Origin: Saprospiraceae bacterium | Lineage (GTDB): Bacteria > Bacteroidota > Bacteroidia > Chitinophagales > Saprospiraceae | Direction of reading: 5' to 3' | Assembly: GCA_021738725.1 (NCBI GenBank) | Contig: JAIPBE010000038.1 | Coordinates: 1-33,708, forward strand | Length of the DNA: 33,708 bases | Part shown: positions 20,685 through 31,028 of the stretch, in pieces | Layout: every line of letters begins with the position of its first letter | Position numbering within the stretch: the stretch's first letter is position 1 | Program-made: the position numbers and the translations under genes | The notes under the pieces: generated by a model | The model's input: only the letters and a program-made list of their open reading frames with translations | What the model was told of the DNA's origin: nothing | Databases searched by the model: none

Positions 20685-20799
20685 GGCTTTTCTGGCACAC
20701 TGGCCTGCATCATACCTTTCAATGACTTCTCACAGAATTAATAATCACAGCTTGTCATTTGGTTACCTTTACGACCCCGAATGGCCAAACTGACTTTGC

Positions 20800-23700
20800 A
20801 TGCTCCTCCCTCTGCGACCATTGCTTCTTTCCTGCGCGACCTTCCTTCTGACTTCCATCACTGGCACCCTGAATGCACAGTGTCCCGAGATCACCTCTTC
20901 CACCCTGACATCACCGGACTGTTTTAATGGCTCCACTCCTTGCGATCTCTGTCCTGGTGACATGATCCTGCTCCATGCAGAGGGTCAATTCCTCCCGGAC
21001 AACGGATGCCTGAACTGGTATTACAGCACTACTCCGGGTTTTAACCCATATCTCGGTGGAGGAACGCTGATCGATTGCGGCGATATCGATTCACCTTTGC
21101 CCCCACCCTGTGATGTTTGCCCGGAGATCCTGGCGATCTGGATCGATGCGTGTGGGTCGCCTGAATCCGCCAACGAATTTATGATCATCCATTCAGGAAG
21201 TGGGTTCAATGTGGACAATCTGGGTCTGGATTATGACCCGAGTAACAACAATGTCCCTCCCGGAACGGATGATGTAAATGTCAATGGTGGTTCATGTTCC
21301 TGGATGGTACCCAGTGCCACTGTCATATCCAACATGCAAGCTTCTGCAAGCTGTGACGGTAGCAACGTCATCCCAGCCGGTCCAGGGACGGTCATCCCTC
21401 CGGGAGCATTGGTGGTCATCTGGACCAGTGCCAATGCGTCCACTGCTTACAGCTTTGAAAATTTGTGCGCCGCCGGAGAAACGATCTACGTCATGCAGAG
21501 TAGCTGTGTACGCGCTGCCGGCGCATTTTCCAACTCCAGCAGCTCCGGACTTCGAACGACAACCATCAGTTTGAACAATTGTGGATGCAGCAATTCCATC
21601 ACACACGATACGGACAACCCAGCCCTCCTCGGGGATGGAGATTATGCCTATGTGGACAATGGCAATGTCACGTATGGGAACGATGGTTGCGGCAATCCGC
21701 AGGCCCCTGACGTCTCTGCGCCTGATATCATGGCGCCGATAAGCACAGTCGCTGACGTCAGCTTTACCATTCCTTCCGCTTTGTGTAATGGCGGACCCTA
21801 CTATGTTGTGGGGATTATCAGCCCGTTGGCAGGTGGATGCTCACAGGTCTTCACTGAGGAGTTTTCATTCAATGTACTCTGTCCGGATGCCACAGCATCT
21901 GTCTCCGGTATCACCTGTGAGACCAATACGGTGACACTGATGGCCACAGGTGGAAGTACTTACAACTGGTCCGGACCGGACGGGTTTACAAGTAGCAATC
22001 AGAATCCTATGGTGGGGCCTTTGACCAGCGCCAAGTCTGGCACCTATTCTGTGACGGTGACCAATGCCAGTGGATGTTCGGATGAGGCCAGTGTAGGTAT
22101 TCTGGTCTTTCCCGGTATCTCGGCCAGTGTCGACCCGGCCTTGCCTGCATTCTGCCCGGGTGGCTCGGTGATCCTCACCGCCAACGGACTGGGAGGAAAT
22201 GGCACCTACTCGTATAACTGGGTATATCCCGGAGGAACTGGAAATGCGGGAAGTGTTGAAGTCTTTCAAACGGGAAGTTATTCGGTGACGGTAACGGATG
22301 GAAACGGGTGTTCCGTGGAAGTATCAGGAATTGTTCAGGCCGCTCCCGGCCCAGTGGTCACCATTACGCCTGATCCTGCCGTCATCTGCGGGGGAGGCAG
22401 CATCGATCTGACGGCAAGTGCGATCGGTGGATCTGGAGGGGGATATATTTACGTGTGGACGGATCCAGCCATGAATCAACCTACTGGACCTGTGATCACA
22501 GCCTCTCAATCAGGAAGCTATTCGGTTACGGTTACCGACAGTGATGGCTGTACGGGCACCCAGTCCACCACTTTGACGGTCCAGCCTAATCCAACGGTTT
22601 CTATTGCTGCTGATCCGCTCCAGCTATGTGCAGGTGCCAGCAGCACCTTAACGGCTACTGGTAATGGCGGAGGGGGAAACTACACCTTCGCCTGGAATAC
22701 ACCAGGTGGGCCTACCACCGGCAATCCCATTTCAGCTACCCAGACCGGCACTTATACGGTCACGCTTACGGACGGCGCCGGTTGCACCGGTGCGGATACG
22801 ATAACCCTCCAGCCTGGAAGCCCTCTGGCCGTCACCATCAATCCTGACCCAGCTTCTTTCTGCCCTGGGGGCATGGTAAATCTGTCCGTTACTGTCACTG
22901 GTGATCAAGGCAATCCATTGGCCTACAACTGGTCGACACCTTCAGGTCCCGGTACAGGCCAACCCCTGCCTGCTTCTATTGCCGGTTCATACGTCGTGAC
23001 CGTAACTGAGACCAACGGATGCTCGGGAATAGATAGTGTTACCGTCCAGGAATTGGCCAACCTGACGATCACATTTGCTCAGGACACGGTCAGCTTCTGC
23101 CCAGGTGGTCAGGCGCAGTTGATCGGAAGTGCCAATGGGGGGAATGGCAGTTATACCTATACCTGGTCATTTACCGGTGGGACCAGTATGGGGGATACGT
23201 TGATGACCAACCAAGAAGGCACCTATACCCTGTCCGTGGTGGATGGAGCCGGATGTAGTGGTCAGGACTCAGCTGTGGTCATCCAGGCGACTTCCTTCCC
23301 TGTTTCTATCGTCGGAGCCTCGTCAGGTCTTTGCGCCGGCGACTCACTGGTCCTCACCACGACACCCACCCCAGGCCCAAACTGGAGCATTCAATGGACA
23401 ACGCCCGCCGGACCAAACTCCAGCTACCCAATGATCGCCCTCACAAGTGGGATGTACCAGGTCACCCTGTCAGATCCTCTGGGCTGCTCAGGATCTGCAC
23501 AAACCCTTATCAATCCGCTCACACCACCCTCGGTGCAGATCAGCCCCGCCATGCCAACCATTTGCCCAGGAGGTGCAACCACATTATCGGCAAATGTCAC
23601 AGCTGGAGGCCCTCCAACTGCAATCAATTGGCTTACGCCACAAGGGCCTGCCAGCGGCCCCACGGTCCAGGCCAGTCTGGCCGGAACGTATATAGTAGTG

Positions 23701-25707
23701 GCCACCAATGCTGCAGGATGCACGTCAACAGATACCGTACACATCATCTCAGGGCCAGGGATCTCCCTTTCCTTCCTCTCCGATACTTTTGCTATTTGTG
23801 GAGGGGGGACGATCATGCTCAGTCCGAATATCTCCGGAGGAACCGGACCCTATATGTATACCTGGACCACACCGCAAGGCATGTCAAACTTTGATACGAT
23901 TCCGGCTACACTGGCAGGATTGTACGAAGTAATGGTCACTGATGTGAATGGATGCAGTGGCATGGCCAGCACCACGCTGGTTATCAGTACCCAATTGAAT
24001 GTCAATATTCTTCCCATCCAACCCGGTTTTTGCCCGGGTGACAGTATTCTTCTTACAGCGACTGTTGCAGGGGGCGTTGGCTCCATCACCTATTTGTGGT
24101 CGACACCTTCTGGTCCCGGATCCACTGACCAGTTCATCGCGTCGATCGGGGGCGGATATTCGGTCAATGTGGTGGATGGAACCGGATGCACAGGAATGGC
24201 CACTACAACAGTCTCTGCTTATGTCGCGCCAACTGTGATGATCACACCCTCATCCGCGACCCTTTGCTCCGGGCAGGTTGTCGGACTAAAAGCAAGCGGC
24301 TCCGGTGGAAGTGCGCCCTACTCCTTTATCTGGTCAGGGCCAGGCGGAACGATTACAGGCGACACTCTGGATGCCAGCCAACCAGGGAGCTACCTGGTCA
24401 TGTTGACGGATGATCACGGATGTACGGATACCATCAGCAGTCAGATCAGTCAGGCTCCTCCTATAAATGTCGCGATTGATCCACCAGCCCCGTCCATTTG
24501 CAATGGAAGTGAGGTTGCCATCACCGCTTCTGCTTCCGGAGGAACCGGACCTTACACCTATCAATGGACCGGACCAGGATGGACCTCAAACCTCAATCCG
24601 GCAATTGCGACTACAAGTGGCGCTTATACCGTTGTAGCAACGGATATCGATGGCTGTACGGGCAATCTGGACTTCAACGTTCAGGATGCTCCCGGCCTGA
24701 CGGTGACCCTGCAAACAAGTGCCGATACCATTTGCATGGGCCAGACATTCACTGCACTTGCGCAGGTCCTGGGCGGCACAACGCCTTACAGCTATTCCTG
24801 GGCAACACCTGCAGGAACGTTTGTCACAGACACCATCCTGCTTGATGCGCCTGGCACGCTGCATGTCACGGTAACCGATGCCAACGGTTGTTCAGGTATG
24901 GCCCAAAAAACGGTTGTCTCGGGTGGATTTGACCTCGTCATCAACACTGCTGATGCCTCTTGTCCAGGCATTGATAACGGTTCCATCCAGATACTTGGAT
25001 TGGGAACTGCTGTGGGGCCAGTGGAACTGTCGATCAATATGGCTCCGCCCACTACTTTAGCCAATCTGCCATTTCAAGTCTCAGATCTCTCCCCCGGCGG
25101 ATATGACCTGGTCGCTACGGACCTGAAGGGATGCACCTCTGCGGCATCCCTGTTCATCGGCGTCCTGGATGAGCCAGAGGTTTTGTTTAACCCCAACCAG
25201 ATCACCCTCATCAGAGGAGATGAAGTGGTCCTGACGCCAGTCTTTAATTTCAGTCCCAGCATCTTCAATTGGGCACCCGGTACAGCATTGTCCTGCACCA
25301 CCTGTACAACACCCGTCGCCGGGCCTGAAAACACTACTACCTATGTCCTCACGGCCACGGATCCCGCTGGATGCGAGGCTGTGGGGGAGGTCACGGTGAT
25401 CGTTGTCGGGAATACGCGTATTTATTTGACGACGGCATTCAGCCCTAACGATGACGGAATCAACGATTGGTTCTACATTCAGTCTGCCGACCCGGATGTC
25501 ATCGTCGAAGACCTTCGGATTTATGACCGGTGGGGCAATGCGCTCTTTATAAGTACACCTGGTCCCGCCAACCAGGCAGACCTCGGATGGAACGGCAAAT
25601 TCAGAGGTAAGCATTTGAATCCAGGTGTTTACATATACACAGTTCTCATCAGATATCCGGATGGAGGGCAACGCCTCTACAGAGGGGATGTAACCCTGGT
25701 AAAATAA
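20800..25707 (+). CDS. Giant secreted repeat protein with type B T9SS sorting domain
   Basis: 1635 aa. A signal peptide (MLLPLRPLLLSCATFLLTSI, cleavage near LNAQ) leads to an N-terminal module (residues about 25-360) with CxxC pairs and WYYSTTPGF, shared with the next protein. About thirteen PKD/Ig-like repeats of roughly 80 residues follow (about 364-1374), each with a start like P..ICPGG...L.A, a central Y.W..P.G and an end like G.Y.VTVTD..GC. A SprB-like module and a short Ig-like domain (SCTTCTTPVAGPENTTTYVL) come next. The C-terminal ~95 residues (TAFSPNDDGINDWF, YDRWGNALF, LNPGVYIYTV) are a CHU_C/type B sorting domain, which directs export through the type IX system to the cell surface. 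A role in adhesion or gliding is inferred. A near-match box TACCTTTA lies at 20764-20771. The next gene begins 51 nt after the stop. Confidence 0.93.
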   Translation: MLLPLRPLLLSCATFLLTSITGTLNAQCPEITSSTLTSPDCFNGSTPCDLCPGDMILLHAEGQFLPDNGCLNWYYSTTPGFNPYLGGGTLIDCGDIDSPLPPPCDVCPEILAIWIDACGSPESANEFMIIHSGSGFNVDNLGLDYDPSNNNVPPGTDDVNVNGGSCSWMVPSATVISNMQASASCDGSNVIPAGPGTVIPPGALVVIWTSANASTAYSFENLCAAGETIYVMQSSCVRAAGAFSNSSSSGLRTTTISLNNCGCSNSITHDTDNPALLGDGDYAYVDNGNVTYGNDGCGNPQAPDVSAPDIMAPISTVADVSFTIPSALCNGGPYYVVGIISPLAGGCSQVFTEEFSFNVLCPDATASVSGITCETNTVTLMATGGSTYNWSGPDGFTSSNQNPMVGPLTSAKSGTYSVTVTNASGCSDEASVGILVFPGISASVDPALPAFCPGGSVILTANGLGGNGTYSYNWVYPGGTGNAGSVEVFQTGSYSVTVTDGNGCSVEVSGIVQAAPGPVVTITPDPAVICGGGSIDLTASAIGGSGGGYIYVWTDPAMNQPTGPVITASQSGSYSVTVTDSDGCTGTQSTTLTVQPNPTVSIAADPLQLCAGASSTLTATGNGGGGNYTFAWNTPGGPTTGNPISATQTGTYTVTLTDGAGCTGADTITLQPGSPLAVTINPDPASFCPGGMVNLSVTVTGDQGNPLAYNWSTPSGPGTGQPLPASIAGSYVVTVTETNGCSGIDSVTVQELANLTITFAQDTVSFCPGGQAQLIGSANGGNGSYTYTWSFTGGTSMGDTLMTNQEGTYTLSVVDGAGCSGQDSAVVIQATSFPVSIVGASSGLCAGDSLVLTTTPTPGPNWSIQWTTPAGPNSSYPMIALTSGMYQVTLSDPLGCSGSAQTLINPLTPPSVQISPAMPTICPGGATTLSANVTAGGPPTAINWLTPQGPASGPTVQASLAGTYIVVATNAAGCTSTDTVHIISGPGISLSFLSDTFAICGGGTIMLSPNISGGTGPYMYTWTTPQGMSNFDTIPATLAGLYEVMVTDVNGCSGMASTTLVISTQLNVNILPIQPGFCPGDSILLTATVAGGVGSITYLWSTPSGPGSTDQFIASIGGGYSVNVVDGTGCTGMATTTVSAYVAPTVMITPSSATLCSGQVVGLKASGSGGSAPYSFIWSGPGGTITGDTLDASQPGSYLVMLTDDHGCTDTISSQISQAPPINVAIDPPAPSICNGSEVAITASASGGTGPYTYQWTGPGWTSNLNPAIATTSGAYTVVATDIDGCTGNLDFNVQDAPGLTVTLQTSADTICMGQTFTALAQVLGGTTPYSYSWATPAGTFVTDTILLDAPGTLHVTVTDANGCSGMAQKTVVSGGFDLVINTADASCPGIDNGSIQILGLGTAVGPVELSINMAPPTTLANLPFQVSDLSPGGYDLVATDLKGCTSAASLFIGVLDEPEVLFNPNQITLIRGDEVVLTPVFNFSPSIFNWAPGTALSCTTCTTPVAGPENTTTYVLTATDPAGCEAVGEVTVIVVGNTRIYLTTAFSPNDDGINDWFYIQSADPDVIVEDLRIYDRWGNALFISTPGPANQADLGWNGKFRGKHLNPGVYIYTVLIRYPDGGQRLYRGDVTLVK
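21888..24919 (+). repeat. Array of about thirteen coding repeats
   Basis: In-frame degenerate repeats of about 230-255 nt inside the first giant protein. They are similar at protein level (ICPGG..., G.YTVTVTD.NGC) but well diverged in DNA, so they are old and unlikely to recombine easily. The Cys near each start and the GC near each end could form one disulphide per repeat. Confidence 0.8.
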
Positions 25708-25743
25708 CCCTGTGGGGAACCTGCATTTCCCCTGATATTCCCG

Positions 25744-25751
25744 TAATTTTG
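25744..25751 (+). promoter_or_regulatory. TAnnTTTG box before the second giant protein
   Basis: TAATTTTG ends only 7 nt before the ATG at 25759, so a transcript from it would be nearly leaderless. A hairpin GGGGAA/TTCCCC (25714-25732) just upstream lacks a T-tract. The box may be chance; cotranscription with the gene before is also possible. Confidence 0.25.
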
Positions 25752-25758
25752 GAGGCCA

Positions 25759-28700
25759 ATGGACCGAATCTTTCGGACAGCATCCCTGTCCTTGCCTTTG
25801 CTTGTATTTTTCCTGACCTTCCTGAATCCAACCCTTCAGGCACAGGTATGTGGATGCCCGTCGATCACCAATACGACTGTTCAAACAGGTAATTGCCTCC
25901 TGGTTGATAGTGGACAATGTCAAATCTGCCCGAACAGTCAGGTTCAGTTCTCGATCAATATTGCGGACCAGCTTGTTCCCGGAACCGTTATCAGCTGGTA
26001 TTATGATACAGATCCCAACTTCGATCCAAATGCAGGGGAAGGGATTCTCGAGCATCAGCATACGATCCCGCTGATCAGCTGTAGTTCGCCACTGGTCAAG
26101 ATCAATGAATTTCAGCCGTTTCCCGACCAGGGAGATAATGATTTTGGCAACCCGACCACTGGAGAGTGGGTTGAATTGATCGGCCCTCCCGGCGCCTATC
26201 TGGGCTGTTACGTGTTAAGTGACGGGGATTGGAGTATTACGATTCCACCCGGCACCTTTATGCCGAGTGACGGATTTTTTGTCATTGGGTATGATGAGTA
26301 CGGACCGGTCGATCTGAGTGTAGACACCTGCAATTGTTTTGTTGAGTCATTTCCCAATGAAACGCTGACCCTCCACAATATGGGCGAATGGCTGGTGCTC
26401 TGGAATGGCTTCTCCTTTGTAGATGCCGTCCGATACGGCAACCCCTCTCTGGCTAATTCCCCTCCCTTTGGCAACCTGGTCACTCTGGGGGAGATCCCGA
26501 CATCGGGTATGCCTCCCTGCAATGCCTCCATACCCATCAGTTTTCCCGTCTTTACCAATTTTAATACTCTGCCGTTAAAAGGGTACACCTATGAGCGGGA
26601 GCCTGACTTCAACGGTAACTGGTCGTTGGAAAAATGTGGTTCACGGGGTTACTGCAATAAAGACCAACCAGTCAACCTCCCGCTGCAGTGGACCTATAAC
26701 GTCCCCGCCTCTCAGTGTAATCAGACCCTCTATTTCAAGGCCGTTATCAGCAATTATCCGGGTCATTGCCCCGCTATCCCCGGAGGGCTCGCAGCGGGTC
26801 CATTTGCTCTTTCCGTTCATTGTCCGCAGACAACCATATCGGATATGCTCTGCCCGGGTGATTCCGTCATTGTCAATAATCAAGTCTACAACCAGTCGAA
26901 GCCAAATGGCGTCGAAATCATGAAGTCATATACGGGTTGTGACAGTACGATCACAGTGAATCTCAAATACCACCCGACAGTGATGGCTGATCTGGGAACG
27001 GATGCTGTAATCTGTGCAGGAGACAGTGCTTTGCTAACGGTCAATCTATCCGGAGACGGTCCCTACCAGTTTGTCATCAACACCAACGGCACTCCCGGCC
27101 CATTGTTGAACTCCCCGCTTTCCGTTTATTCCTTCTGGGTAAAACCTTCGACGACCTCCACTTATTCAATGAATATCCTGGTCGACGATCACGGTTGTGA
27201 AGGCATACTTCTGGGCGGTGCCACCGTCGAGGTCAACGAGCCACAGGCCACCTACAGTCTGGATGTCACCTCTCTTTGTCCGGGAGATACCGCACATCTC
27301 GACTTCCAAATCTCCGGTTATGCCCCGTGGTCCCTGAATTATCTGGCAAATGGTCAGGTGCAGTCGGGAGTAATTGGAGCCAATGGATCTTTCGCTTTGA
27401 CACCCACAGACACCATCCAGTATGTCATCCAGGACATCACCGATGCGTACGGATGTATGGTTACCCTGAATGGCATCCCCCAAACAGTCAATGTGACTGC
27501 GCCTCCCACCCTGGCGGAATTTGATATTGTATGTCTTCCCGGTGATACCCTTTATGAGATCACCCTTGAGCTGCAAGGTGGTATATCGGGCACCTATTCT
27601 CTTTCTGGCAATAGCGGGATGTGGAATGGTGGAACCTGGACCAGTGATCCGATCAAAAGCCTGACCCCCTATACGATCTACTTTGATGATGCTGGCCCCT
27701 GCCCTGCCGACACACTGACGGGTGTCCGAAATTGCGATTGTGCCACTTCGCCAGGAAAGATATTGACCGACACTCTGCACCTTTGTCCGGGAGAGTTCAC
27801 CTCTATCACCTTCGAAGATCCACCCATCACAGAGCCAGGTGACACCCTCCTCTATTTCCTTCATACCAATCCCCTGGATCCATATGGCTCTTCTCTCGCC
27901 ACTTCCGGGACGCCTGCCTTTACATGGCAGAATGGATGGCCCCTGAATCAAGTCCTTTATCTGACAGTTGGTATCTCGGACAAATCGCCCACCGGCCTGG
28001 ATCTGACTGACCCTTGTGTTGATTTTGCCATGCCCATTCAGGTCTATTTTCATTCAGCACCCACGGCAATCTTCCAACTTCCAGCTGAGATCTGTGGTGA
28101 AAAATGTGCAGCTTTCAATCTCTCTTCCACAGGAAATGCACCTGTCACAATTACCTATTCATGGGGCTCGCCTGGCAGTCTGGACACCCTCACGACCACC
28201 TCAAATAATGGAATTCATCCCGTCAATTTGTGCGGAAACCTGAACCCGGGAGCTTTATCTTTTCAGTTGATCAGTGTCAGTGACATGTACTGCTCGACCG
28301 CATTGAATTCAATCGGGACAGTCCAACATCCGCAACCACCGGTCATCGACTACACACCTGTGATCTGTCCTGACGATTCAGTACGGATCCTGGGGACCTG
28401 GTACCACAGTACCTTCCTGGCGGACACGTTCACCCTGGCCAGCAGCACACCTCTGGGATGCGACTCGCTGATCCAGGTAGCAGTCACATTGCGACAGCCC
28501 GCCAATCATCTCATCCAGCAAACCCTCTGCTCCGGTTCCACGATCATGGTAGGAGACAGCATCTTCAATGATGCACATCCTGCTGGCCAGGTCCAGCTGT
28601 TGGGTGCAAGCCAATTCGGTTGTGACAGTTTGGTCACTGTAGACCTGACATTTACTGACTTTACAGAATTCGACCTGAACCCTACTATTTGTCCCACAGA

Positions 28701-30105
28701 TACAGTATGGGTCAATGGCCAGCCTTATTCGGCCTCCAATCCAAATGGAATGGAAACATTTGTTGGTGGATCCTACCTGGGGTGTGACAGTGTGGTTCAA
28801 ATTGCACTCTCCTTCTATCCTGCTCAAAACCTGACCCTTTCCGGCAGTACTGTCTATTGCCCGGGAGACAATGCGACGTTGATGATCACCGGGACAATGT
28901 CTACTTATGATCTGATGATCACTGGGAGCAATGGGCAACAAATCCCTGTTAATGGATGGTCGCCTGGCACACCTGTGACATTTATTCCGACATCTTCAGG
29001 AGCCTACACCATTACGCAGGCAACTTCTACGGCCAATCAATGTCCGATCCTGTTATCAGGTAGCGCACAGATCGATGTAGAGGACCTTCAGGTTGTGCTG
29101 ATGGCCAGCAGTGATTATAACGGCTCGGCGATCAGCTGTCACGGCGCGAATGACGGTCAATTGACCGCTACGGTGTCCAGCAACGATCCACCTTTCCTGT
29201 ATATATGGAACATCCCGGGCTCCGGTCCCGTCCAGTCAAATCTCGGCCCCGGATCCTATTCGGTAACAGTCACAAGTAATACCGGATGTACCAATACCAC
29301 AACGATCCTCCTGGATGAGCCAACACCAGTATCCGCCTCTTTACTCGTGACGGATTCCCCTTGCGGGTTAAGTATTCTTGACCTACTTCAACTATCCGGA
29401 GGCACCCCTCCCTGGCAGTGGTCGATCGACGGCCTGACCTGGGCACCTGTTAGCGGACCTACGCCCAATCTTGGCATACAGGGTGCCGGCTTCTTCCTGT
29501 TCAGTCTTGAAGATGCCAATGGTTGTAGTACGGATACCACCATTCAGATCCTGCAAGGAACTGGTGGGGTGAATGTTCAGGCATTCCCGGATACGCTCAT
29601 TGGCCCGGGGCAGCCTGTCCAGATCGTGCTTGCTATCCAGGGGAATGCAATCAGCTATTCCTGGAACCCGTCCATTGCTCTCTCCTGCACCAATTGCCCA
29701 GAACCGATCGCCAAACCGACATTGACCACCACTTACACCGTAATTGTTGTGGATGACCAGGGATGTGAAGACATTGCGATGGTGACCATTGATGTGCTAG
29801 GAGAAGACCTGATGCTTTACATTCCTACTGCTTTCAGTCCCAACCTGGACGGGATCAATGATCTGTTCATCCCGGAAGGAAACGCCCAGGACATCCTCAT
29901 CGAAGAATTGGCTGTGTATGATCGATGGGGCGGTGCATTATGGCGAGGAACCGATTTCCATCCTGGCGAAACCGATCAGGGTTGGGATGGTACTTCCAGG
30001 GGAAAGATTCTTGATCCTGGTGTGTATGTCTATTCCTTGCGTATCCAACATCTTCCGACCAATACTGTGCGAACATATCAGGGTGAAGTGCTGTTGATGC
30101 GCTAG
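25759..30105 (+). CDS. Giant secreted protein with lamin-tail-like and type B T9SS domains
   Basis: 1448 aa. The signal peptide is followed by LQAQVCGC and the same N-terminal module as in the preceding protein (CQICPNSQVQF, WYYDTDPNFDP). Residues about 112-200 resemble a lamin-tail domain: VKINEFQPFPD, TGEWVELIGPPG, TIPPGTFMPSDGFFVIGYDE. The middle part contains several CPGD-starting modules with pairs of phrases such as SVIVNNQVYNQSKPNG and TVWVNGQPYSASNPNG, found in Bacteroidota surface proteins, then SprB-like repeats (CHGANDGQLTATV; YSVTVTSNTGC). The C terminus (TAFSPNLDGINDLF, YDRWGGALW, ILDPGVYVYSL) is a type B T9SS sorting domain. The likely location is the cell surface. It is a paralogue of its neighbour at both ends but differs in the middle. 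The stop is 2 nt before the next ATG. Confidence 0.93.
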   Translation: MDRIFRTASLSLPLLVFFLTFLNPTLQAQVCGCPSITNTTVQTGNCLLVDSGQCQICPNSQVQFSINIADQLVPGTVISWYYDTDPNFDPNAGEGILEHQHTIPLISCSSPLVKINEFQPFPDQGDNDFGNPTTGEWVELIGPPGAYLGCYVLSDGDWSITIPPGTFMPSDGFFVIGYDEYGPVDLSVDTCNCFVESFPNETLTLHNMGEWLVLWNGFSFVDAVRYGNPSLANSPPFGNLVTLGEIPTSGMPPCNASIPISFPVFTNFNTLPLKGYTYEREPDFNGNWSLEKCGSRGYCNKDQPVNLPLQWTYNVPASQCNQTLYFKAVISNYPGHCPAIPGGLAAGPFALSVHCPQTTISDMLCPGDSVIVNNQVYNQSKPNGVEIMKSYTGCDSTITVNLKYHPTVMADLGTDAVICAGDSALLTVNLSGDGPYQFVINTNGTPGPLLNSPLSVYSFWVKPSTTSTYSMNILVDDHGCEGILLGGATVEVNEPQATYSLDVTSLCPGDTAHLDFQISGYAPWSLNYLANGQVQSGVIGANGSFALTPTDTIQYVIQDITDAYGCMVTLNGIPQTVNVTAPPTLAEFDIVCLPGDTLYEITLELQGGISGTYSLSGNSGMWNGGTWTSDPIKSLTPYTIYFDDAGPCPADTLTGVRNCDCATSPGKILTDTLHLCPGEFTSITFEDPPITEPGDTLLYFLHTNPLDPYGSSLATSGTPAFTWQNGWPLNQVLYLTVGISDKSPTGLDLTDPCVDFAMPIQVYFHSAPTAIFQLPAEICGEKCAAFNLSSTGNAPVTITYSWGSPGSLDTLTTTSNNGIHPVNLCGNLNPGALSFQLISVSDMYCSTALNSIGTVQHPQPPVIDYTPVICPDDSVRILGTWYHSTFLADTFTLASSTPLGCDSLIQVAVTLRQPANHLIQQTLCSGSTIMVGDSIFNDAHPAGQVQLLGASQFGCDSLVTVDLTFTDFTEFDLNPTICPTDTVWVNGQPYSASNPNGMETFVGGSYLGCDSVVQIALSFYPAQNLTLSGSTVYCPGDNATLMITGTMSTYDLMITGSNGQQIPVNGWSPGTPVTFIPTSSGAYTITQATSTANQCPILLSGSAQIDVEDLQVVLMASSDYNGSAISCHGANDGQLTATVSSNDPPFLYIWNIPGSGPVQSNLGPGSYSVTVTSNTGCTNTTTILLDEPTPVSASLLVTDSPCGLSILDLLQLSGGTPPWQWSIDGLTWAPVSGPTPNLGIQGAGFFLFSLEDANGCSTDTTIQILQGTGGVNVQAFPDTLIGPGQPVQIVLAIQGNAISYSWNPSIALSCTNCPEPIAKPTLTTTYTVIVVDDQGCEDIAMVTIDVLGEDLMLYIPTAFSPNLDGINDLFIPEGNAQDILIEELAVYDRWGGALWRGTDFHPGETDQGWDGTSRGKILDPGVYVYSLRIQHLPTNTVRTYQGEVLLMR

Positions 30106-30107
30106 TC

Positions 30108-31010
30108 ATGTTACACATCGCCTGGTCTCCTGTCTATCGGTATGCCCTGCCTGAGGGCCATCGTTTCCCGATGGTCAAATATGAACTGTTGCCCGAGCAA
30201 CTGCTCTATGAAGGCACCGTGAAACAGGAACATTTCTTCGAGCCGGGAATGATGGATGCCGCGTCTATCCAACGCACACATACGACTACTTACTGGACGA
30301 ACCTTCTGGATCAGACCTTAAGTCAAAAGGAGATCCGCAAGATTGGATTTCCCATGACGCGGGCTCTGGTCGATCGGGGCAGGCATATCTCCATGGGTAC
30401 GCTTCTCTGTGCCCGGCATGCGATGAAACATGGCGTTTCGATCAATATCGCCGGTGGAACCCATCATGCATTTGCTGATCATGGCGAAGGGTTTTGCGTG
30501 TTCAATGATTTTGCCATCGCTGCCAATATCCTCTTGGCAGAGGGCAGTGTCTCCCAGATCCTCATCGTTGATCTGGACGTCCATCAGGGAAATGGCACGG
30601 CATGCATATTCAGGGATAATCCCCGGGTATGTACGTTCAGTATGCACGGTGCCAAAAACTATCCCCATCGCAAAGAAGCGTCCGATCTTGATCTCGCATT
30701 GCCCGACGGACTCACAGACAAACCCTATCTTGAATTGTTACAAAAAAACCTGGTGCCTCTGATCGAACGCGTGCAACCCCAGATCGTCTTCTATCTTGCC
30801 GGGGTAGACGTTTTGGCGACAGACAAGTTGGGGCGTCTCGGGCTGAGTCGGCAGGGTTGTAAAGAACGCGACCGATTGGTCTTTCGGACATGTCAATCCT
30901 ACAACATCCCGGTGGCGGTCAGCATGGGCGGGGGGTATTCTGAACGCTTGACCGATTTGATCGAAGCACATGCCAATACCTATCGGGTCGCGCAGGAGCT
31001 TTACTTTTAA
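30108..31010 (+). CDS. Histone-deacetylase-family zinc amidohydrolase
   Basis: 300 aa, one HDAC/acetylpolyamine-amidohydrolase domain. Catalytic residues are all present: His119-His120 (GGTHHAFADHGEGFC), zinc ligands Asp157 and His159 (VDLDVHQGNGTA) and Asp234 (AGVDVL), and the Tyr277 position in MGGGYSE. The GEGFCVFND form is like class IV (HDAC11-like) and related bacterial enzymes. The substrate in bacteria may be acetylated polyamine or another small acetyl-amide or acyl-lysine; sequence alone does not say. There is no signal peptide, so it is cytoplasmic. It starts 2 nt after the second giant protein and ends 18 nt before priA, so it is likely transcribed with them, though no functional link is evident. 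Confidence 0.92.
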   Translation: MLHIAWSPVYRYALPEGHRFPMVKYELLPEQLLYEGTVKQEHFFEPGMMDAASIQRTHTTTYWTNLLDQTLSQKEIRKIGFPMTRALVDRGRHISMGTLLCARHAMKHGVSINIAGGTHHAFADHGEGFCVFNDFAIAANILLAEGSVSQILIVDLDVHQGNGTACIFRDNPRVCTFSMHGAKNYPHRKEASDLDLALPDGLTDKPYLELLQKNLVPLIERVQPQIVFYLAGVDVLATDKLGRLGLSRQGCKERDRLVFRTCQSYNIPVAVSMGGGYSERLTDLIEAHANTYRVAQELYF

Positions 31011-31028
31011 GGCTGATCTCCTTCTCTT

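Noticed and set aside
20764-20771. TACCTTTA as promoter of the first giant protein
   Set aside because: The last base differs from TAnnTTTG and no TTTG lies at the right spacing; it is mentioned only as a near match.
21888-24919. Regular repeats that might suggest a CRISPR array
   Set aside because: The repeats are about 240 nt, diverged, in frame and encode Ig/PKD-like domains; there are no short identical repeats with unique spacers.
25081-26061. 326-codon minus-strand frame, and another at 27166-28053
   Set aside because: Both are antisense to the giant T9SS proteins and result from their codon bias; no domain or start signal is visible.
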